Assembly: GCA_030917025.1 (NCBI GenBank) | Contig: JAUPVN010000058.1 | Coordinates: forward strand, 1-8,202 | DNA from: Patescibacteria group bacterium | Lineage (GTDB): Bacteria; Patescibacteriota; Saccharimonadia; Saccharimonadales; CAIOMD01 | Direction: 5' to 3' | Length of the DNA stretch: 8,202 nucleotides | The notes under the pieces: model-generated | The model's database searches: none | What the model saw: only the letters and a program-made list of their open reading frames with translations | What the model was told of the DNA's origin: nothing | Program-made: the position numbers and the translations under genes | Part shown: piece by piece, positions 4,541 to 8,202 of the stretch | Position numbering within the stretch: position 1 is the stretch's first letter | Layout: every line of letters starts with the position of its first letter

Positions 4541-6406
4541 ATGGATAAAAAGAAGCAATCTACAAAAAAGCCCAATTCTAAAAAGCGGCTTTATAAGAAT
4601 ATTGGCTTTGCTATAATTATTACAATTTTTATTGGTGTATTTTTATTGAGTTTTAGGCAACCGGCCAAATTATCAGAACAGTCATTTAATGATGTGATGA
4701 ATCGAGCCAACAGGGGCGAAATATCTAAATTGGTGGTAAAGGGCGACACAATTGAGATAACTCCTAAAGATCAAGAAAAGGCAACAGAAAAAACTCGCAG
4801 AGATCCAACAGCTAATTTGTATGGTCCGGGGGGCTTAACAAATAGAGATGTAACGGTAGATTTTAAGGCGGCAAGTAGCAGTAGCGCAACTATCACGGCA
4901 CTTGCTATTAATTTGTTGCCCGTAATTATTATTGTTGGTGTACTTATATTCTTATTACGTAGTGCCCAAGGTCAGGGCAACCAAGCCATGGGATTTGGCA
5001 AAAGTAGTGCCCGTCTTTACGGTAACGAAAAAGAAACAGTTAAATTTAAAGACGTTGCGGGAAACGATGAAGCAAAAGTAGATCTAGAAGAAGTTGTTGA
5101 ATTCTTAAAATATCCAAAAAAGTTTTTGGCGGTTGGTGCGCGTATACCAAAAGGTGTTTTGCTAGTTGGCCCCCCCGGTACTGGCAAAACACTAATGGCT
5201 AGGGCCGTTGCGGGCGAGGCTAACGTACCGTTTTTTAGCATATCTGGGTCAGAATTTGTAGAAATGTTTGTTGGGGTGGGCGCAAGCAGAGTTAGAGATT
5301 TATTTAATAAAGCAAAAAAGAATGCCCCCTGTATTATATTTGTAGACGAAATTGATGCTGTTGGCCGTCGTCGTGGTAGCGGTATGGGTGGTGGGCATGA
5401 CGAGCGTGAGCAAACGCTAAATCAAATATTGGTAGAAATGGATGGTTTTGAACAAGGCCAGAACGTTATTGTTTTGGCCGCAACTAATCGAATGGACGTT
5501 TTAGACCCCGCATTACTTAGACCTGGAAGGTTTGACCGCAGGGTAGGTATTGGTTTACCAGATAGGAAAGATCGTCTAGCTATTTTAAAGGTTCATTTTG
5601 AGAAAAAGCCGTTAGAAAAAGGTGTAGATTTAGATTCTCTTGCAGCTAAAACGGCTGGTTCTAGTGGTGCTGATCTTGCAAACATTGCAAATGAATCTGC
5701 CATTATTGCGGCTAGGGCTAATCGAACAAAAATTACTGCCAACGATATTACAGAAGCATTCGAAAAAGTAGCTATTGGCCCAGAACGTAAAAGCAAAGTA
5801 ATGAACGATAAAGAAAAAGAACTAACCGCTTATCACGAGGCTGGGCATGCCGTAGTTGGCCACGTTTTGCCGGATAGTGATATGGTTCATAAGGTTACAA
5901 TAATACCACGTGGCGGTACTGGTGGTGTAACTTGGTTTATTCCACCAGAAGATAAAAGCTATCATAGCATTATAGAGTTTAAAGATGTTTTGGCCCGTAT
6001 GCTTGGTGGAAGAATAGCAGAAGAAGTGGTCTATGGCATAGATAGAGTAACAACTGGGGCGGGTAGTGATTTACAAAAAGCCGCCGAGCTTGCTCGTGAT
6101 ATGGTTGTAAATCAAGGTATGGGTAAACAGTTGCGAGATCAAGTTTTTCATGTAGAGGGTGGCATGATGCTAGACAGGCTAGTATCTGAACGCCAATATT
6201 CGGACGAAACCGCCAAGGTTATAGATGACGAAGTTGAATCTCTTATTACAGAGGCAGCAAGACGTGCCAGGGCCGTTATTGTTGCAAATAAAAAGCAACT
6301 AGATGATTTAAAAAATGTTCTTTTAGAAAAAGAAACAGTAGAAGCCGAGCAAGTCTTAGAACTATTAACTGGTACGGTATTACCAAAAGAAGCAACGCTT
6401 TACTAG
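4541..6406 (+). CDS. ftsH: ATP-dependent zinc metalloprotease FtsH
   Basis: This is a membrane-anchored AAA+ protease that unfolds and degrades damaged membrane proteins and short-lived regulators as a hexamer. In order, it has a very basic cytoplasmic N-terminus (1-20), TM1 (about 21-38), an extracytoplasmic region (39-120), TM2 (121-139) and the AAA+ module. The module shows Walker A GPPGTGKT (210-217), the pore loop FVGV (243-246), Walker B IIFVDE (265-270) and the second region of homology with arginine fingers R327 and R330 in LRPGRFD. The peptidase domain has HEAGH (432-436) and a third zinc ligand, D510, in TTGAGSD. All catalytic residues are present, and the length of 621 is normal. 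After IIPRG the usual 'ALGYT' is replaced by GTGGVTWFIPPED (459-471). A Met follows only a weak AAGAC site nine bases after tilS, so translation may depend on coupling. Confidence 0.97.
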   Translation: MDKKKQSTKKPNSKKRLYKNIGFAIIITIFIGVFLLSFRQPAKLSEQSFNDVMNRANRGEISKLVVKGDTIEITPKDQEKATEKTRRDPTANLYGPGGLTNRDVTVDFKAASSSSATITALAINLLPVIIIVGVLIFLLRSAQGQGNQAMGFGKSSARLYGNEKETVKFKDVAGNDEAKVDLEEVVEFLKYPKKFLAVGARIPKGVLLVGPPGTGKTLMARAVAGEANVPFFSISGSEFVEMFVGVGASRVRDLFNKAKKNAPCIIFVDEIDAVGRRRGSGMGGGHDEREQTLNQILVEMDGFEQGQNVIVLAATNRMDVLDPALLRPGRFDRRVGIGLPDRKDRLAILKVHFEKKPLEKGVDLDSLAAKTAGSSGADLANIANESAIIAARANRTKITANDITEAFEKVAIGPERKSKVMNDKEKELTAYHEAGHAVVGHVLPDSDMVHKVTIIPRGGTGGVTWFIPPEDKSYHSIIEFKDVLARMLGGRIAEEVVYGIDRVTTGAGSDLQKAAELARDMVVNQGMGKQLRDQVFHVEGGMMLDRLVSERQYSDETAKVIDDEVESLITEAARRARAVIVANKKQLDDLKNVLLEKETVEAEQVLELLTGTVLPKEATLY

Positions 6407-6429
6407 CGTGAAATGGTGGTTTTTAAGCA

Positions 6430-8004
6430 ATGAACCGTTTTCTGCGCAGAGCAAATCAACGGGTTAGCCTAGGCTCTGCCGCTGCCTTGCTTGCTGGGAC
6501 CTCGTTTTTGGGCATATTCTTGGGTGTTTTACGTACTAAACTTATTAATGCAAACTTTAATGTTTTTACTTCTGATGCGTATTTTGCTGCTTTTAAAATA
6601 CCAGATTTAATATTTTTTACGTTAGCCTCTGGTGCTTTGGGTGTTGCTTTTTTACCTGTTTTAAGTGATCAACTGCAAAAAAGCAAAAATGCTGCCTGGG
6701 ATGTAACTAGTTATATTTTAAATTTTTTAGGTATCATTGCATTAGCTGCCTCGGTACTATTAATTGTTTTTGCAAATCCGCTTATGACATACGTTGTTGC
6801 TCCCGGTTTTACTCCGGAGCAGCTAGAGCTTTCGGTTGCAATTATGAGAATAGTATCTGTAAATATATTTATTTTTGCAATTTCTACTATATTATCTACT
6901 GTTCAGCAGGCCGTAGGGAGATTCTTTTTTATTGCTATAGCACCATTGTTTTATAACAGCGCTATTATTGTAAGTATTTTTGTGTTTAACAATAGCTTGG
7001 GAGTAGTGGGCTTAAGTGTGGGTGTAGCCATTGGTGCTGTTATGCAGCTACTTGTAGTAGCTCTTGGTATGGTTGGCTTAAAATTTAGGTATAAACCTTC
7101 TATAGATTTTAAAAATAAGAGTTTTATAGAGGTTTTGCGTCTTTTGCCAGCTAGGGCAATAGACCAGGGTATAGATAGCATTAATGCCATAATAGAAACA
7201 AGATTTGCATCTAGGCTTGTTACTGGGTCTGTAAGCTGGTACGAAAATGCGTTAGTTTTACACAATGCCCCAGTAATGTTAATAGGAAACGCAATTTCTA
7301 CCGCTGCTTTTCCCCGCTTAACAGAGTTACTTTCTAGGGGCAGAGAAGATTTATTTAGAAAAGAATTTGTGTACGTGTTAAGAACTATGATTTGGATAGC
7401 TTTACCAGTTATAATTGTGGCTTTTTTTGGTAGAGCATATTTAGCGCGTATTATTTTTGCCAGAAGCAGCAGTGAAATAGCTATGATATTTGGTTTTTTG
7501 TGTATAGCAGTGTTTTTTAGAATAATTTATACACTTATATCTAGATACTTTTATGCTCATAAAGATACCAAAACCCCACTTTATGTTTCTTTATTTGTTA
7601 TAGGTTTAAATATATTTTTGGCATATAATCTTGCCAAGCCAGATGCTTACGGTATTGTTGGTTTGGCGCTTGCTCAGAGTATAGTTGCTGCAACAGAGGT
7701 AATTATATTAGTGTTAATAATGATGCGCCGAGACCCAAAATTATTTACAGATTTATTTTTACAATCTTTAATAAAGCTACTGGCTGTAAGTGGGTTTACT
7801 GCCGTGGCATCATTTATTCTGATCCAAATTTTACCACTTGCCTCTTCGGACACTGGTTTTGTATTAATTGCAAAACTTAGTATAATTGCCTTTTTTGCAT
7901 TTTCTGTTCATATTTTAATGTCTTATGTATTTGGGCTACCAGAGGCCAAAACGGTAGTTAATAAAGCAAAAAGAATCGCCCTAGGCGCAATAAAGGCTGT
8001 ATAA
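6430..8004 (+). CDS. murJ: Lipid II flippase MurJ (MviN family)
   Basis: MurJ moves the peptidoglycan precursor lipid II across the cytoplasmic membrane. The product has 524 residues, the usual size for the 14-helix MOP-superfamily fold, and is hydrophobic almost throughout. Family signatures are LGVLRTKLI (31-39) with the conserved Arg in helix 1, DAYFAAFKIPDLI (49-61), ASGALGVAFLPVL (66-78), VVAPGF (122-127), the helix-7/8 region ARAIDQGIDSINAIIETRFA (241-260) followed by GSVSWYENAL and ISTAAFPRL, and RYFYAHKDTKTPLYVS (372-387). ATG 6430 is preceded by GGTGG about 11 bases upstream, and the gene starts 23 bases after the ftsH stop. Its TAA is one base from the lepA ATG. Its presence implies a peptidoglycan wall made from lipid II. 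Synthetic genes for it are not in the window. Confidence 0.95.
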   Translation: MNRFLRRANQRVSLGSAAALLAGTSFLGIFLGVLRTKLINANFNVFTSDAYFAAFKIPDLIFFTLASGALGVAFLPVLSDQLQKSKNAAWDVTSYILNFLGIIALAASVLLIVFANPLMTYVVAPGFTPEQLELSVAIMRIVSVNIFIFAISTILSTVQQAVGRFFFIAIAPLFYNSAIIVSIFVFNNSLGVVGLSVGVAIGAVMQLLVVALGMVGLKFRYKPSIDFKNKSFIEVLRLLPARAIDQGIDSINAIIETRFASRLVTGSVSWYENALVLHNAPVMLIGNAISTAAFPRLTELLSRGREDLFRKEFVYVLRTMIWIALPVIIVAFFGRAYLARIIFARSSSEIAMIFGFLCIAVFFRIIYTLISRYFYAHKDTKTPLYVSLFVIGLNIFLAYNLAKPDAYGIVGLALAQSIVAATEVIILVLIMMRRDPKLFTDLFLQSLIKLLAVSGFTAVASFILIQILPLASSDTGFVLIAKLSIIAFFAFSVHILMSYVFGLPEAKTVVNKAKRIALGAIKAV

Positions 8005-8005
8005 A

Positions 8006-8202
8006 ATGGAACAAATAAGAAACTTTTGCATTATTGCCCATATAGATCATGGTAAAAGTACGCTAGCCGATAGGCTAATGGAAGTAACCGGTACGGTAGA
8101 TAAGCGCCATATGAAAGCCCAGTTGCTAGATAAAATGGATCTAGAAAGAGAAAAGGGCATAACAATTAAACTAGCGCCCGTAAGAATGTATTACAAGAAC
8201 TA
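8006..8202 (+). CDS. lepA: Elongation factor 4 (LepA), N-terminal part (cut by window edge)
   Basis: The first 65 codons, starting MEQIRNFCIIAHIDHGKSTL, run off the right edge. LepA is a ribosome-binding GTPase of the EF-G type affecting initiation and translocation. The G1/P-loop AHIDHGKST (11-19), TGTV (28-31), LLDKMDLEREKGITIK (40-55) with the switch I Thr (T53), and the following VRMYY (59-63) are typical of LepA. 'QLLDKMDLE' distinguishes it from EF-Tu and TypA. The ATG is separated from the murJ TAA by one base (TAAAATG), and AAAGG (7992-7996) lies about nine bases upstream inside the end of murJ. It is therefore probably translated from the tilS-ftsH-murJ transcript. Confidence 0.95.
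   Translation, partial: MEQIRNFCIIAHIDHGKSTLADRLMEVTGTVDKRHMKAQLLDKMDLEREKGITIKLAPVRMYYKN

Noticed and set aside
1..8202. Recoded TGA (Gly or Trp), as in some CPR and Mollicute lineages
   Set aside because: TGA ends two genes at ATGA junctions, and Trp and Gly are encoded by TGG and GGN in all conserved proteins.

Overview
The window is AT-rich bacterial chromosome read with the standard bacterial code: TGA acts as a stop in two places and Trp is TGG. Three things suggest a Patescibacteria/CPR genome, most likely Candidatus Saccharibacteria (TM7): compact gene packing, a tilS-ftsH-murJ-lepA run, and a cluster of small lineage-type membrane proteins. The lineage is an inference from gene content and protein style and was not tested by a search.

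Layout. (a) Bases 1-1128, minus strand: three genes joined by two ATGA stop/start overlaps. In transcription order they are a 76-residue two-helix membrane protein, a six-helix CcdA-like membrane protein without the redox cysteines, and the start of an ATP-cone protein cut by the left edge. (b) Bases 1211-2176, plus strand, divergent: a soluble 321-residue protein built from P-type ATPase pieces but lacking all membrane helices and catalytic motifs. (c) Bases 2177-2507: a strong sigma70-type promoter, a 26-codon micro-ORF with a very good ribosome binding site, and strong RNA hairpins, followed by a tRNA-Met(CAT) gene and a terminator that can work in both directions. (d) Bases 2680-3417, minus strand: a Gln/Asn-rich protein with a repeated SIDG-type motif and one C-terminal membrane anchor. 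(e) Bases 3614-8202, plus strand: tilS (tRNA-Ile lysidine synthetase), ftsH (membrane AAA+ protease), murJ (lipid II flippase) and the start of lepA (elongation factor 4), closely spaced and probably one operon.

The right half is conserved housekeeping: decoding of AUA codons, membrane protein quality control, cell-wall precursor export and translation. The left half is lineage-specific and holds the unusual items: the dead P-type ATPase derivative, the cysteine-free CcdA-like protein coupled to an ATP-cone protein, the micro-ORF/structured RNA unit upstream of the tRNA, and the low-complexity anchored protein. No mobile element, CRISPR array, rRNA gene or integrase was seen.
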